Shown here: piece by piece, positions 36,527-45,202 of the stretch
Layout of the letters: the number at the start of each line of letters is the position of its first letter
Numbering within the stretch: the stretch's first letter is position 1
Program-made: the position numbers and the translations under genes
Source: Nocardioides daedukensis
GTDB taxonomy: Bacteria; Actinomycetota; Actinomycetes; Propionibacteriales; Nocardioidaceae
DNA length: 64,000 bases
Assembly (NCBI RefSeq): GCF_013408415.1
Contig: NZ_JACCAA010000001.1
Coordinates: forward strand, 2,914,001 to 2,978,000
Direction of reading: 5' to 3'
The notes under the pieces: generated by a model
What the model saw: only the letters and a program-made list of their open reading frames with translations
Databases searched by the model: none
Told to the model about the DNA's origin: nothing

Positions 36527-37456
36527 TCAGCGCGCCGGAACCTCCTCGATCACCTCTGGCGAGGCGACCTTGCGTCGCGAGATCAGGACGCCGACCACGC
36601 ACAGTGCGCCCCCGACGTACGCCAGCCCGGGCGGGGTCTCGGAGAGGAAGAACGCGGAGAGCAGGATGGCCAGCACCGGCACCAGGAAGGTCGTGATCGA
36701 CAGCTTGCCCGCGTCCATGTGGCTGAGCGCATAGGCCCAGGTGCTGAACGCCATCGCCGTCGGGAAGACCCCGAGATAGACCAGCCACAGCCACGACGAG
36801 CCGCTGCCGTGCTGGACCAGGTCGATGAACTCGCCGGTGAACGGGGTCGCGGTGAGCAGCCCGATCACGCAGGCCAGGAAGGTGATCGTGAACGGGTGCA
36901 GGCGCCGGGTCAGCGGCTTCTGCGAGACCACCCCGATCGCATAGGTGATCGCGGCCAGGACGGTCAACGCGACGCCGAGCACGTCCTGAGATCCCGAGTT
37001 GCTCGAGGCCAGGCCGATGATCGCGACGCCGGAGAAGCCGATCGCGATGCCGATCAGCACCCAGCGGGTGAGCCGCTCGCCGAGGAAGATCGAGGCGAGG
37101 AACAGGGTGAGCACCGGGCCGATCTGGATGAGCATCGCCGCGGTGCCGGCGTCGATGCGTCGCTCGGCCTCGTTGAGCGCCAGGTTGTAGATCCCGAACC
37201 ACATCACCCCGCACAGCACGAGCAGCGGCCACTCGCGCCGGTTCGGCCAGATCCGGGGTCGGCGGGCCACGATCAGGCCGAGCACGATCGAGGCGATGCC
37301 CAACCGGGCGATGGTCAGGGCGCCGGGGGTCACTTCGTGCCCGAGGTGGCGGATCGCCACGAAGGCCGAGGCCCAGCAGACGAGCGTAAAGGCTCCTGCG
37401 GCGACGGGGAGCCAGGTGCGGGTCAGGGCGGTGGGTTCCGCCGTCGTTGTCGTCAC
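36527..37456 (-). CDS. EamA/DMT-family membrane transporter
   Basis: A 309-residue protein with ten predicted membrane spans in two EamA repeats: FTLVCWASAFVAIRHLGHEVTPGALTIARL in the first half and SWLWLVYLGVFPTAMAFSTWAYAL in the second, ending in LAYVGGALCVVGVLISRRK. Drug/metabolite transporters export amino acids or other small metabolites. It is downstream of regX3 on the same strand but separated by 194 nt with a family B array, so it may have its own promoter. Confidence 0.9.
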   Translation of the reverse strand: MTTTTAEPTALTRTWLPVAAGAFTLVCWASAFVAIRHLGHEVTPGALTIARLGIASIVLGLIVARRPRIWPNRREWPLLVLCGVMWFGIYNLALNEAERRIDAGTAAMLIQIGPVLTLFLASIFLGERLTRWVLIGIAIGFSGVAIIGLASSNSGSQDVLGVALTVLAAITYAIGVVSQKPLTRRLHPFTITFLACVIGLLTATPFTGEFIDLVQHGSGSSWLWLVYLGVFPTAMAFSTWAYALSHMDAGKLSITTFLVPVLAILLSAFFLSETPPGLAYVGGALCVVGVLISRRKVASPEVIEEVPAR

Positions 37457-37532
37457 CCACCGACCCTAGGGAACGACGTACGCCCGTGCCCAGCGGTTTT
37501 CGGACAGCCGAGCGCGGTATCCAGCCATCCGC

Positions 37533-37620
37533 GAACCTGCAGTTGTTGCGCGCCGAACCTGCACTTGTGGTGCGTCGAGCCGTCAGTTGTTGTGCGCCGC
37601 GAACCGTCAGTTGTTGCGTT
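37533..37620 (-). repeat. Family B tandem array downstream of regX3
   Basis: Four units with plus-strand cores GAACCTGCAGTTGTTG, GAACCTGCACTTGTGG, GAGCCGTCAGTTGTTG and GAACCGTCAGTTGTTG start at 37533, 37555, 37577 and 37601 (22, 22, 24 bp apart). Read in the direction of regX3 they are CAACAACTGCAGGTTC-type, the same relation as at 11761. Single orientation, tandem gene context. Confidence 0.8.
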
Positions 37621-37650
37621 GCGCGCAAGCACCGACCGGCCGCACGTCCC

Positions 37651-38328
37651 TCACAGGTCGAGCTTGTAGCCCAGGCCGCGGACGGTGACCAGGAACTTCG
37701 GCTCGCCCGGGTCCGGCTCCAGCTTGGCGCGCAAGCGCTTCACGTGTACGTCGAGGGTCTTGGTGTCGCCGACGTAGTCAGAGCCCCAGACCCGGTCGAT
37801 CAGCTGGCCGCGGGTGAGCACCCGCCCGGGGTTGCGCAGGAACATCTCGAGGAGTTCGAACTCCTTGAGCGGCAGCCGCTGTTCGTGGCCGTCGACGGTC
37901 ACGACGTGCCGCTCGACGTCCATCCGGACCGGTCCTGCTTCCAGCGTCGCCGGAGCCAGGTCCGGCTCGGTCCCGCGGCGCAGGACGGCCCTGATCCGGG
38001 CGACCAGCTCACGGGGGGAGTACGGCTTGGTGACGTAGTCGTCGGCGCCGAGCTCGAGCCCGACCACCTTGTCGACCTCGTCGTCCTTCGCGCTGACCAT
38101 GATCACCGGGACGCTCGAGGTCTGCCGGATCTGTCGGCACACCTCGGTCCCCGGGATGCCGGGAAGCATCAGGTCGAGCAGCACGATGTCCGCCCCGGAC
38201 CGGTCGAACTCGGTGAGGGCGTCGTTGCCGTTGTTGGCGATGGCGACCTCGAAGCCCTCCTTGCGCAGCATGTACGCCAAGGCGTCGCTGTAACTCTCTT
38301 CGTCCTCAACGACGAGTACCCGGGTCAC
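37651..38328 (-). CDS. regX3: Response regulator RegX3
   Basis: A 225-residue OmpR-family regulator. The receiver has the phosphoacceptor Asp52 in VLLDLMLPG, the acidic pair in VEDEE and Lys in YVTKPYSP. The winged-helix DNA-binding domain has LKEFELLEMFLRNPGRVLTRGQLIDRVWGSDYVGDTKTLDVHVKRLRAKLEPD, close to RegX3. GTG 38328 follows AAGGAG and overlaps the senX3 stop by four bases. RegX3 controls the phosphate response with SenX3. Orientation divergent from phoU is typical. Confidence 0.93.
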   Translation of the reverse strand: MTRVLVVEDEESYSDALAYMLRKEGFEVAIANNGNDALTEFDRSGADIVLLDLMLPGIPGTEVCRQIRQTSSVPVIMVSAKDDEVDKVVGLELGADDYVTKPYSPRELVARIRAVLRRGTEPDLAPATLEAGPVRMDVERHVVTVDGHEQRLPLKEFELLEMFLRNPGRVLTRGQLIDRVWGSDYVGDTKTLDVHVKRLRAKLEPDPGEPKFLVTVRGLGYKLDL

Positions 38329-39452
38329 GGATGTGTCTCCTTCTTCCTGGGAAGGACCAGGGTGAATGTCGAACCCTGCCCTTCGACGGACCATACGCGG
38401 ATGTCTCCACCGTGGGTGGCCGCGACGTGCTTGACGATGGACAGGCCGAGGCCGGTGCCACCGGTGGACCGGTGCCGGGCTGGATCAACCCGATAGAACC
38501 TCTCGAAGATCCGGTCGATCTCCTCGGGAGGGATGCCGATGCCTTGGTCGGTCACCGCGATCTCGATGGTGTCCTCGTTGGCTCGGGTGGTGACCGCGAC
38601 GCGAGATCTGTCGGGCGAGTAGCTCACCGCGTTGGCGACCAGGTTGGTGATCGCGATCAAGAGCTGCTTGGAGCTTCCGTGAGCATCGAGGTCCGCGTCG
38701 CCGGAGGCCGTGACCTCGATGTGGCGCGCCTGGGCGTCGATCTTCACGGTGTCCAGCGCAGCCGCGACCAGCGGGCCGATCGGCACCGTGACCGGCTCGT
38801 CGAGGGGGTCGTCGGTCTGGAGCCTGGAGAGCTCGATGATCTGCTGCACCAGGACGGTGAGCCGCTCGCTCTCGAGCAGCATCCGTCCGGCGAACCTCTC
38901 CACCGCCTCGGGGTCGTCCGATGCAGCCTGGACCGCCTCGGAGAGCAGACGGATCGCGCCGATCGGGGTCTTGAGCTCGTGGCTGACGTTGGCGACGAAG
39001 TCGCGGCGGACCGCCTCGACCCGCTTCTCCCGGGTGCGGTCCTCGACCAGGATCAGGATCAGCCTTACGCCAAGGGGTGCGACGCGGACGGAGACGTGCC
39101 TAGCCGGGGTCCCCGGGAGTCGCTGGATCTCGAGCTCGACCTCGCGGATCTGCCCGTCACGGCGTACGCCGTGCACCATCTCGATGAGCTCTGCGTCGAC
39201 CAGGGTGTTGCCCTGGACCAGACCCAGGGCGTACGCCGGTGCCGAGGCCTTGAGCACCATGTCATCGTCGTCGACGACCACACCGCTGGAACGCAGGACC
39301 GACAGGACGGTGGCCACGCCGGTGGGGACCGCGGGCTCCTCGGTCTCCGGCACCCGCTTCTGCTCTCGCTCGCTCACCAGGAAGGCCAACAGGACGCCGG
39401 CGACCAGCAGGCCCGCGAGAAGCGCAAACAGGATCGTCTGCGATGTCGTCAC
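38325..39452 (-). CDS. senX3: Sensor histidine kinase SenX3
   Basis: A 375-residue kinase with one clear N-terminal membrane helix (about 7-26, LFALLAGLLVAGVLLAFLVS), a PAS-like domain (about 40-140), the dimerisation helix with phosphoacceptor His158 in FVANVSHELKTPIGAIRLL, and an ATPase domain with N, G1 and G2 boxes (ITNLVANAVSYSP, VTDQGIGIPPEEIDRIFERFYRVD, GGTGLGLSIVKH). GTG 39452 is the start. It works with RegX3 and PhoU in phosphate sensing. PHO-box-like repeats lie between it and phoU. Confidence 0.92.
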   Translation of the reverse strand: MTTSQTILFALLAGLLVAGVLLAFLVSEREQKRVPETEEPAVPTGVATVLSVLRSSGVVVDDDDMVLKASAPAYALGLVQGNTLVDAELIEMVHGVRRDGQIREVELEIQRLPGTPARHVSVRVAPLGVRLILILVEDRTREKRVEAVRRDFVANVSHELKTPIGAIRLLSEAVQAASDDPEAVERFAGRMLLESERLTVLVQQIIELSRLQTDDPLDEPVTVPIGPLVAAALDTVKIDAQARHIEVTASGDADLDAHGSSKQLLIAITNLVANAVSYSPDRSRVAVTTRANEDTIEIAVTDQGIGIPPEEIDRIFERFYRVDPARHRSTGGTGLGLSIVKHVAATHGGDIRVWSVEGQGSTFTLVLPRKKETHP

Positions 39453-39511
39453 GGGCTGATCGTACGCAGACTTCGCCTCATCGTTCTCCCACGGACATGT
39501 GAGCACCGACT

Positions 39512-39533
39512 GTTCACGTCGCGTTCACTCCAG
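39512..39533 (+). promoter_or_regulatory. PHO box between senX3 and phoU
   Basis: Two 11-bp direct repeats, GTTCACGTCGC and GTTCACTCCAG, sharing GTTCAC at the same phase. This is the direct-repeat unit of actinobacterial PhoP/RegX3 boxes. It is 40 nt before the phoU ATG and 59 nt from the senX3 start, so it may control both. Confidence 0.7.
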
Positions 39534-39573
39534 CCGTGGACCGGGTACTTGAGTGCGACCTAGGCTCGAGCAC

Positions 39574-40218
39574 ATGCGTGAAGCCTTTGTTGATGAGTTG
39601 GAGTCCGTGTTCGCCGACCTCGCCGCGATCGCCGGCAAGGTCCGTATCGCCGTGTCCGGGGCCACCGAGTCCCTGCTGACCGGGGACGTCGAGACCGCGG
39701 AGTCCGTGATCAGTGCCGATGTGGAGATCGATCAGGCCCGGGAGCACGTCGAGGAGAAGGCCTTCGAGCTGCTCAGCCTCCAGCAACCGGTGGCCGGTGA
39801 CCTGCGCACGATTGTCGCTGCGCTGCGGATGGTCGCCGAGCTTGAGCGGATGGGCGACCTCTCGGTGCACGTCGCCAAGATCGCCCGGCTGCGGGTGCCG
39901 CAGCGTGCGGTGCCGGAACAGGCCGAGCCGACGATCAAGAAGATGGCCGAGATCGCCGAGGCGATGAGCGGGAAGGTCGCCGAGGTGATCGCCACCCGCG
40001 ATGTCGAGGCCGCCCGCGACCTGGTCGGCGACGACGAGGAGATGGATGCGCTGCGCCGCGAGACCTTCCGCCAGCTGTTCGCCCAGGAGTGGACCCACAG
40101 CATCGAGGCCGCAGTGGACCTGGCGCTGCTCGGCCGTTACTACGAGCGGATCGCCGACCACGCCGTCTCGGTCGCCCGCCGGGTGGTCTTCGTGGTCACC
40201 GGTGAGGCCGAGCGCTGA
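39574..40218 (+). CDS. phoU: Phosphate transport/sensing regulator PhoU
   Basis: A 214-residue all-helical PhoU protein with two homologous three-helix bundles and the family metal-cluster motifs (about ESVISADVEIDQAREHVEEKAFELLSLQQPVAGDLRTIVAALRMVAELERMGDLSVHVAKIA, then EEMDALRRETF and a closing LLGRYYERIADHAVSVARRVVFVVTGE). ATG 39574. PhoU links phosphate uptake to the SenX3 kinase. Followed by a hairpin. Confidence 0.94.
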   Translation: MREAFVDELESVFADLAAIAGKVRIAVSGATESLLTGDVETAESVISADVEIDQAREHVEEKAFELLSLQQPVAGDLRTIVAALRMVAELERMGDLSVHVAKIARLRVPQRAVPEQAEPTIKKMAEIAEAMSGKVAEVIATRDVEAARDLVGDDEEMDALRRETFRQLFAQEWTHSIEAAVDLALLGRYYERIADHAVSVARRVVFVVTGEAER

Positions 40219-40236
40219 GAGCGCTCAGACACAGCA

Positions 40237-40268
40237 GTACGCCGACCCGCGGGTGCGGGCCGGCGTAC
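40237..40268. terminator. Terminator between phoU and the M4 protease gene
   Basis: GTACGCCG-A-CCCGC pairs with GCGGG-C-CGGCGTAC around GGGT, a 13-bp stem with one internal A/C mismatch, between convergent genes. Confidence 0.75.
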
Positions 40269-40294
40269 CGACGTGCTCAGCTCAACGCGACGGG

Positions 40295-42310
40295 TCAGGG
40301 CTTGCTGAACCGCATCGTGTAGCTGCCCGATCCGGAGTAGGACTGCACCACGTAGGAATAGGACCCTGAGCTGCCGTCATACCTGATCTCCTCGTGTGAC
40401 CCGGACGAGGTCGACGCGGCCACCCTGGTCCACGCGGTGCCGTTCCACTTCTCCAGATAGAGGTCGAAGTCGGTGCCGGCGGGACCGTCGATGCAGGCGG
40501 CGTGGGTGCCCGAGGCGCTGCTGGTGTAGTAGCCCTGGCTGCCCGGCTCATAGCCGTAGGACCCGCTGCGTGCCAACCTTCCGCTCTCCGTGGAGGAGAG
40601 ATCCTCGCAGGCGCCGGTGGGCGGCTCCTCGGGGTCGGTGCCGCCGCTGTTGGTGCAGGTGAAGTCGTTCTGCGGAACCGCGACGCCGTCCCAGGCCGAC
40701 TCGATGCCGGCGCACTCGGCGCTCTCGGCGCCATAGAGGTCGACCGCCGCGCGGACCGTGGCGTCACGGGCCTCGGGATAGGTGGTCGTGGACGTCATGT
40801 ACGTCGACAGCGCGCGGTACCAGATCTGCTCGACGCTCGCTCGCCCGATGCCCTCGACGGTGGAGCTGTCGCAGGTCGGGCTGTTGTAGTCGACACCGTT
40901 GATCGTTTTGGCGCCCGAACCCTCGGAGGCGAGATAGAAGAAGTGGTTGCCCGGGCCCGAGGTGTAGTGCGGATCGGCGCTGCCCATCGAGGAGGTCCAG
41001 CAGTCATAGCTGGAACCGTCGCGCGACGGCTTGTCCATGTAGCGCAGCGGCGTGCCGTTGCCGTTGATGTCGATCTCCTCGCCGACCAGGTAGTCGCCGA
41101 CGTCGTCGGCGTTGCCGGCGTTGAACTCGACCGAGGTGCCGAAGATGTCGCTGGTCGACTCGTTGAGACCACCGGCATCGCCGTAGTAGACGAGTCCGGC
41201 GGTGGCCTCGGTGACACCGTGGCTCATCTCGTGGCCCGCGACGTCGAGCTCGGTGAGCGGGTTCTGGTTGTTCTCCCCGTCGCCGTAGGTCATCTGCTGA
41301 CCGTCCCAGAAGGCGTTGACGTAGTTGTTGCCGTAGTGCACCCGCGACGGCACGCCCTGGCCGTCGTCGAAGATGCCGTGCCGGTCGTGCCGGTCCAGGA
41401 AGTAGTCCCAGGTCTGCGCGGCGCCGTAGTGCGCGTCGACGCCGGCGGAGTGCGGGTCGCCCATCGTGCCGTCGCCCCAGGCGTTGTCGGAGTCGGTCAT
41501 CACCGAGCCGCCGGACTGTGCGTTGTTCATGTCGATGGTGGTCCCGTTGCCGCGCACGGTGTCGGTCATCTCGTAGCCACCGGAGACGGCCTTGGTGTCG
41601 ATCTGGACGGTGCCGACGAAGATGCCCTCACCGCTGGCGTTGTGGATCTCGTCCCACTGGGCCAGGGCCTTGCCGGTGGTGGCGTCCACGATCACGTGCA
41701 TGCGGCTGGGGGTCTGATCCTTGCGGATGCCCTTGACCACGGTGTCCCAGGCCAGGACGTCGCCGTCCTTGCCGGCGAACACGATGAGCTCGGCCTTCTT
41801 CGACCGCACCGGGTAGTCGGCCGCACGGGCCCCGGCGAGTTCGGCCGTCTTCTTGCTGATCCGGGCCTTGGTGCTCGCGACCCGCACGTCCTTGCGTGAG
41901 GCGTGCTGTACGTCGGCAACCGCGCCCTTGTCGTCGGTGTGCACCAGGACGTCACCGCCGAGGACCCGCAGGCCCTTGTAGGTGCGGTCGTAGCGGGTGT
42001 GCTGGGCACCGCCGCCGTCGACCTGGACGTCCTTGGCGACCAAGCCCTGCGCGGAGGGCAGCTTGAGTTGCTTGGCGGTCGCGGACTGCTTCGACTTCGC
42101 CTCGGAGACCAGCTGCCTGCGCTCGGCGGGGCTGATCTGCTTGGCCGAGTTGCGGGTCTTGGCCTGATTGCTCGACTGCGAGTCCCGTTGGGGAGGCTTG
42201 ACGTCGTCTCCGTGATCGTCGGCGTGCGCGGTCTGCGCCAGTCCGAGTAGTGCGATCGTGGTCGTGGCCACCAGGATGCGGCGGCGGCGCGACAATGGGT
42301 TCTGACTCAT
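40295..42310 (-). CDS. Secreted M4 (thermolysin-family) zinc metalloprotease with PPC domain
   Basis: A 671-residue extracellular protease. Order: signal peptide (about 1-30, ending AQTAHA), FTP/PepSY-type propeptide (about 60-230), M4 catalytic domain (about 230-560) with the zinc site HEMSH (His360, catalytic Glu361, His364) and third ligand Glu384 in GGLNESTSDIF, and a C-terminal PPC-type beta domain (about 575-671, with GTDFDLYLEKWNG and YVVQSYSGSGSYTMRFS). ATG 42310 follows AAGGA. An emfourin-like inhibitor gene lies about 10.6 kb away at 29429, a possible partner. Confidence 0.93.
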   Translation of the reverse strand: MSQNPLSRRRRILVATTTIALLGLAQTAHADDHGDDVKPPQRDSQSSNQAKTRNSAKQISPAERRQLVSEAKSKQSATAKQLKLPSAQGLVAKDVQVDGGGAQHTRYDRTYKGLRVLGGDVLVHTDDKGAVADVQHASRKDVRVASTKARISKKTAELAGARAADYPVRSKKAELIVFAGKDGDVLAWDTVVKGIRKDQTPSRMHVIVDATTGKALAQWDEIHNASGEGIFVGTVQIDTKAVSGGYEMTDTVRGNGTTIDMNNAQSGGSVMTDSDNAWGDGTMGDPHSAGVDAHYGAAQTWDYFLDRHDRHGIFDDGQGVPSRVHYGNNYVNAFWDGQQMTYGDGENNQNPLTELDVAGHEMSHGVTEATAGLVYYGDAGGLNESTSDIFGTSVEFNAGNADDVGDYLVGEEIDINGNGTPLRYMDKPSRDGSSYDCWTSSMGSADPHYTSGPGNHFFYLASEGSGAKTINGVDYNSPTCDSSTVEGIGRASVEQIWYRALSTYMTSTTTYPEARDATVRAAVDLYGAESAECAGIESAWDGVAVPQNDFTCTNSGGTDPEEPPTGACEDLSSTESGRLARSGSYGYEPGSQGYYTSSASGTHAACIDGPAGTDFDLYLEKWNGTAWTRVAASTSSGSHEEIRYDGSSGSYSYVVQSYSGSGSYTMRFSKP

Positions 42311-42421
42311 TGATCCTTCTTTCCCGAGAACGGTGCCAGGAGCACCGGGTCGGTGCCCGGCGGCACCAACGTCCACGACGATCCGGTCAGAGGCCCCGTG
42401 GATTCAAGGGATTGGGCGTCG

Positions 42422-43360
42422 TTAACTTTTGACGACCGGCGTGGCATGGGACCACGCGATGCCGGTCGTTCCGGGCGCGCAGTCCAGCACCACGCTGTGT
42501 GCGTGGCCCAGGTTGTCGACCGAGATCCGGTGTCGCCACTGCTCGCCGTGCCCGAGGTTCGGCCGGCCGTAGGCTTCGACCCAGACGGGCAGGTGCGAGG
42601 TCGGGAAGTGGACCTCCACGACATATTCGCGGATCGGCCGGGCACAGCTGGCGTCGTACGACGTGTCCCGGGGCCCCGGGCCGTTCGAGGTCATCTCGTA
42701 GTCCAGCACCACGGTGTCGCCGCGGTCGAGCGGCCGGGCGAAGCGCAGCGAGGTGCCCAGCACCCGGTGTCCTGCATCCATGTGGCGCTCGACGATCTCG
42801 GCGCCGGAGTGGACGGTGAGCTGCGGCGTACCGGCGGTGCGGTCCTCGAAGAACTGGGTCACACCCAGGGTGGTCAGTCCGTCCGCGTCCGCTCGGGCGA
42901 CGGTGCGGGTGCGCACCGACTCGATCCGGTGCGCCGCGTCGAGGCGGACCACGTCGTGCTGGCTGATCCGGTTGAGGAACCGGCCCGAGCTCGGTTGCTG
43001 CACCCGCTCGGCGATCCGGCGGACGGCCTCGCGCTCGGCGAACAGCGGCACCAGCGCGCCGCTCTCCTCGCGGATCGGCCCGCGTGGTCGGGGTGCGGGC
43101 ACGAGCACCCGCAGGCTGCGCGGCGGCAGGCCGAGCACGCTCTCGAGGTGGGCGACGACGACCTGCGAGCTCTTGCGCCCGGGCACGCGGTTGCCGCTCT
43201 GCCAATAGCTCAGGGTGGCGATGCTGACCTCGACGTCGCGCTCGCGGAGTCGAGCAGCGATGTTCTCCAGGCCCAGTCCGCTGGCCTCGACCGCGTCGCG
43301 CAGGGCACGGGCGAAGGGGGCGGCGCGGGGCGCGAGAGTGCTGGACACGTTTTCTCCCAT
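42422..43360 (-). CDS. XRE-family regulator with beta-rich C-terminal domain
   Basis: A 312-residue protein. The N-terminal XRE helix-turn-helix is at about residues 12-75 (ALRDAVEASGLGLENIAARLRERDVEVSIATLSYWQSGNRVPGRKSSQVVVAHLESVLGL). The C-terminal 200 residues contain no enzyme motif; conserved-looking segments such as GVTQFFEDRTAG and GHRVLGTSLRFARPLDRGDTVVLDYEM look like a beta-sandwich or cupin-like sensor. It may regulate the adjacent protease gene, which is on the same strand 111 nt downstream. That is inference. Confidence 0.75.
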   Translation of the reverse strand: MGENVSSTLAPRAAPFARALRDAVEASGLGLENIAARLRERDVEVSIATLSYWQSGNRVPGRKSSQVVVAHLESVLGLPPRSLRVLVPAPRPRGPIREESGALVPLFAEREAVRRIAERVQQPSSGRFLNRISQHDVVRLDAAHRIESVRTRTVARADADGLTTLGVTQFFEDRTAGTPQLTVHSGAEIVERHMDAGHRVLGTSLRFARPLDRGDTVVLDYEMTSNGPGPRDTSYDASCARPIREYVVEVHFPTSHLPVWVEAYGRPNLGHGEQWRHRISVDNLGHAHSVVLDCAPGTTGIAWSHATPVVKS

Positions 43361-43454
43361 TCCGTGCCCTGGTCCATCTCCCCGAGGGGTCGAACCTAAC
43401 AGCCGACCGAGCCTGCCGCATCCCGTTCGTGGGTCGCGGGCCTACCCTGCAGAC

Positions 43455-44078
43455 GTGACCTCACTACTGATCATCGGCGCGACCGGCGCGGTCGGTTCCC
43501 GCACATTGGCCGCTGCCCTCGCGGACGAGCGCGTGGACCGGGTGTTCGCGCTGGGTCGTCGCCCGCTGCCCGAGCACCCCAAGCTCGATGCTCGGGTGGT
43601 CGACTTCGACACGCTGGACACGGTCCCGCCGGTCGACGCGGTGGTGTGTGCACTCGGCACCACGCGCCGCGACGCCGAGACCCGTGAGGCCTATCGCCGG
43701 ATCGACCACGACATCGTGGTGCGGGTCGCGGAGCTGGCCCGAGAAGCTGGCGCGACGACCTGTGCGCTGGTCTCCTCGCTGGGCGCCAACCCGGCTTCGC
43801 GCACGTTCTACCTGCGGCTCAAGGGCGAGGTGGAGGAGTCGGTACGCCGTGTGGGCTTCGAGTCCGTGACCGTCGTGCGGCCCTCGGGACTCGTCGGCGG
43901 TGAACGGACCCGGAAGAACGGGCTCGGTGACCGGCTGGTGGAGGCCAGCGCGGTGATCGGTCCGCTGGTGCCCGCGCGCTATCGGCCCGTGCACGTGGAT
44001 CGGGTCGCTGCGGTGCTGCTCGACGCCGTGCTCTCGCCCGAGGCCGGCATACGGGTCAGGGAGTCCGAGACGCTCTGA
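43455..44078 (+). CDS. NAD(P)-binding atypical SDR (HTATIP2/TIP30-like)
   Basis: A 207-residue Rossmann protein starting at GTG 43455: LLIIGATGAVGSRTLAAAL (G-x-x-G-x-x-G), VDAVVCALGTTRRDA, SSLGANPASRTFYLRLKGEVE with the YxxxK motif, and VRPSGLVGGERTRKN. This is the atypical SDR family of TIP30/YbjT-like oxidoreductases. Substrate unknown. Its stop is directly followed by a family A array, convergent with gpmA. Confidence 0.83.
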   Translation: MTSLLIIGATGAVGSRTLAAALADERVDRVFALGRRPLPEHPKLDARVVDFDTLDTVPPVDAVVCALGTTRRDAETREAYRRIDHDIVVRVAELAREAGATTCALVSSLGANPASRTFYLRLKGEVEESVRRVGFESVTVVRPSGLVGGERTRKNGLGDRLVEASAVIGPLVPARYRPVHVDRVAAVLLDAVLSPEAGIRVRESETL

Positions 44079-44458
44079 GGGCCTTGGGTGCCCAACTGAT
44101 GGGTTGGTCGGTGGGGGTCGCGAAGGCGGCGCCTAACTGATGGGTTGGTCGTCGAAATCGGCTCTTTGGAGCGCCCAAGGCATCAGTTACGCGAGGCGAG
44201 CGACCGAACCCATCAGTTTGTGCGGGGCTGGGTCCCAAGGCATCAGTTAGACGGGCGCCAAGGGGTTCGAGGCGCTGTCGGCGCGCGGAGCCGACCAACT
44301 GATGGGTTGGTCGTCGAAATCGGCCGTCTGGGGCGCCCAAGGCATCAGTTACTCGACGCGGGCGACCGAACCCATCAGTTAGCGCGGGACCGAGCGCCCA
44401 ACGCATCAGTTGCGCGCGACGAGGCGCCCAACCCATCAGTTGGCCCGGAGCTGAAGCC
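44079..44458. repeat. Family A array with internal duplication (convergent intergenic)
   Basis: The 380-nt gene-free gap is filled by family A repeats. Direct cores AACTGATGGGTTGG start at 44094, 44135 and 44297. Inverted cores (CCAAGGCATCAGTT, GAACCCATCAGTT and similar) end at 44188, 44218, 44248, 44350, 44380, 44411 and 44441, that is in 30-31-bp steps. A module of about 114 bp is duplicated: 44135-44248 and 44297-44411, including the identical sequence TCGTCGAAATCGG after the first core. It lies between an SDR (+) and gpmA (-). Confidence 0.85.
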
Positions 44459-45202
44459 TCAGCGACCCTGGTTGGCAACAGCGGCAGCAGCGGCTGCGGC
44501 GGCCTCGGGGTCGAGGTACTCGCCACCGCGCACGGTCGGCTTCAGGTGGTCGTCGAGGCGGTAGACCAGGGGCATCCCGGTGGGAATGTTGAGCCCGGCG
44601 ATGTCCTCGTCGCTGATGCCGTCCAGGTGCTTCACGATCGCGCGGAGGCTGTTGCCGTGGGCGGCGACCAGCACGGTCTTGCCCGCACGCAGGTCGGGCG
44701 TGATGTCGGCGTCCCAGTAGGGGAGCAGGCGCGCGATGACGTCCTTGAGGCACTCGGTGCGCGGGCGCTCGTCGCCGAGGTCGGCGTAGCGCGGGTCGTC
44801 GGCCTGGGAGAACTCCGAGGAGTCGTCCAGTGGCGGCGGCGGAGTGTCGAAGGAGCGGCGCCAGGTCATGAACTGCTCCTCGCCGAACTCGGCCAGGGTC
44901 TGCTTCTTGTCCTTGCCCTGCAGTGCGCCGTAGTGACGCTCGTTGAGGCGCCAGGAGCGCTTCACCGGGATCCAGTGCCGGTCGGCGGCGTCGAGGGCCA
45001 TCGCGGCGGTGTTGATCGCGCGGCGCTGCAGCGAGGTGTGCACGACGTCGGGCAGCAGGCCGGCAGCCTTGAGCTGCTCACCGCCGCGTACGGCTTCGCC
45101 GCGGCCCTTCTCGGTGAGGGCCACGTCCACCCAGCCGGTGAACAGGTTCTTCGCGTTCCACTCGCTCTCGCCGTGGCGGAGCAGGATCAGCGTGTACGCC
45201 AT
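44459..45202 (-). CDS. gpmA: 2,3-bisphosphoglycerate-dependent phosphoglycerate mutase
   Basis: A 247-residue glycolytic enzyme interconverting 3- and 2-phosphoglycerate. The catalytic phospho-His is in [10 protein letters not shown] (His10), with [31 protein letters not shown] and the second His in [16 protein letters not shown] run of nine Ala near the C-terminus ([11 protein letters not shown]) comes from GCG/GCA codons and may be slippage-prone. Its start overlaps the stop of the lipoprotein gene by one base. In mycobacteria gpm1 lies by senX3-regX3; here several genes intervene. Confidence 0.95.
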   Translation of the reverse strand: MAYTLILLRHGESEWNAKNLFTGWVDVALTEKGRGEAVRGGEQLKAAGLLPDVVHTSLQRRAINTAAMALDAADRHWIPVKRSWRLNERHYGALQGKDKKQTLAEFGEEQFMTWRRSFDTPPPPLDDSSEFSQADDPRYADLGDERPRTECLKDVIARLLPYWDADITPDLRAGKTVLVAAHGNSLRAIVKHLDGISDEDIAGLNIPTGMPLVYRLDDHLKPTVRGGEYLDPEAAAAAAAAVANQGR

